A DNA stretch of 5,078 bases, from contig WFTY01000020.1 of NCBI GenBank assembly GCA_015485245.1, positions 1 to 5,078 of the forward strand. The letters run 5' to 3'. Below the pieces are notes generated by a model, which saw nothing but the letters and a program-made list of their open reading frames with translations, had not been told where the DNA came from and searched no databases. The DNA is from Anaerolineales bacterium (GTDB taxonomy: Bacteria; Chloroflexota; Anaerolineae; Anaerolineales; UBA11858). This document shows positions 4,900-5,078 of the stretch, piece by piece; position 1 is the first letter of the stretch; every line of letters starts with the position of its first letter. Made by a program: the position numbers and the translations under genes.

Positions 4900-5078
4900 T
4901 CACCGGATAAACCCCCGCTCGCGCAGGTACTCGATGATCTTGCGGGCGTTCTCTTCGGGGGTGGTGTCCACCGTGTCTAGCACCAGCTCGGGGTTGAGCG
5001 GCTCCTCATAAGGATCATCGATGCCGGTGAAGCCTTTGATCTCGCCGCGGCGGGCCTTGGCGTACAGTCCCTTGATAT
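4900..5078 (-). CDS. cysC: Adenylylsulfate (APS) kinase, C-terminal part
   Basis: The frame is open from the right edge of the window to a TGA at 4902-4900 and gives the last 58 residues. The stretch KGLYAKARRGEIKGFTGIDD, followed by PYEEPLNPELVLDT, is the conserved late region of APS kinases, which phosphorylate APS with ATP to give PAPS, the sulfate donor for sulfotransferases. The tail TTPEENARKIIEYLRERGFIR is the usual final helix, so the C-terminus is intact. The P-loop and N-terminus lie outside the window. The gene is 7 nt upstream of the dehydrogenase start, so it is very likely in the same operon. In this setting PAPS for sulfation of a surface glycan is more likely than assimilation of sulfate for cysteine, but that is inference. 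Whether it is a stand-alone kinase or the end of a sulfurylase fusion cannot be seen. Confidence 0.9.
   Translation of the reverse strand, partial: IKGLYAKARRGEIKGFTGIDDPYEEPLNPELVLDTVDTTPEENARKIIEYLRERGFIR

Overview
The window (moderately high GC) looks like a chromosomal stretch from an environmental bacterium. Its genes are densely packed, and its gaps are filled with short, low-complexity inverted repeats. In my experience this style (CGCAGAGAA-type, GGGAACAGG-type and GGTGATTGGG-type micro-repeats) is common in Chloroflexota, particularly Anaerolineae. That assignment is an impression, not a search result.

Left part, + strand (1-911). The last 41 codons of an unrecognised gene end at 126. 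A near-consensus sigma70-type promoter (TTGACA, 17 bp, TATACT) follows, with a TGTACA-containing palindrome just upstream. It drives a compact type II toxin-antitoxin pair: a Phd/YefM-family antitoxin (218-508) and a PIN-domain ribonuclease toxin (486-911) that overlap by 23 nt. The toxin stop codon sits in the loop of a perfect 8-bp hairpin.

Middle (912-1229). This is a convergent intergenic region with no convincing gene. It holds an imperfect inverted repeat and a GGGAACAGG-type repeat scrap, and may contain a weak terminator for the minus-strand operon.

Right part, - strand (1230-5078). Four genes lie in one direction, transcribed from right to left: the C-terminus of an adenylylsulfate (APS) kinase, a short-chain dehydrogenase/reductase, a CMP-sialic-acid-type cytidylyltransferase (NeuA/PseF/LegF family), and a 634-residue NeuB-family nonulosonic acid synthase. 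The synthase carries a SAF domain and is fused to a second TIM barrel of the xylose-isomerase/endonuclease IV type. Together they look like part of a pathway that makes and CMP-activates a nine-carbon sialic-acid-like sugar (neuraminic, legionaminic or pseudaminic type) for a cell-surface glycan. The APS kinase suggests that PAPS for sulfation may be made alongside.

The most notable points are the NeuB-SAF-TIM-barrel fusion with intact-looking metal ligands in the second barrel, a low-complexity repeat that appears to have been read in frame as part of the dehydrogenase, and the presence of micro-repeats in nearly every gap.
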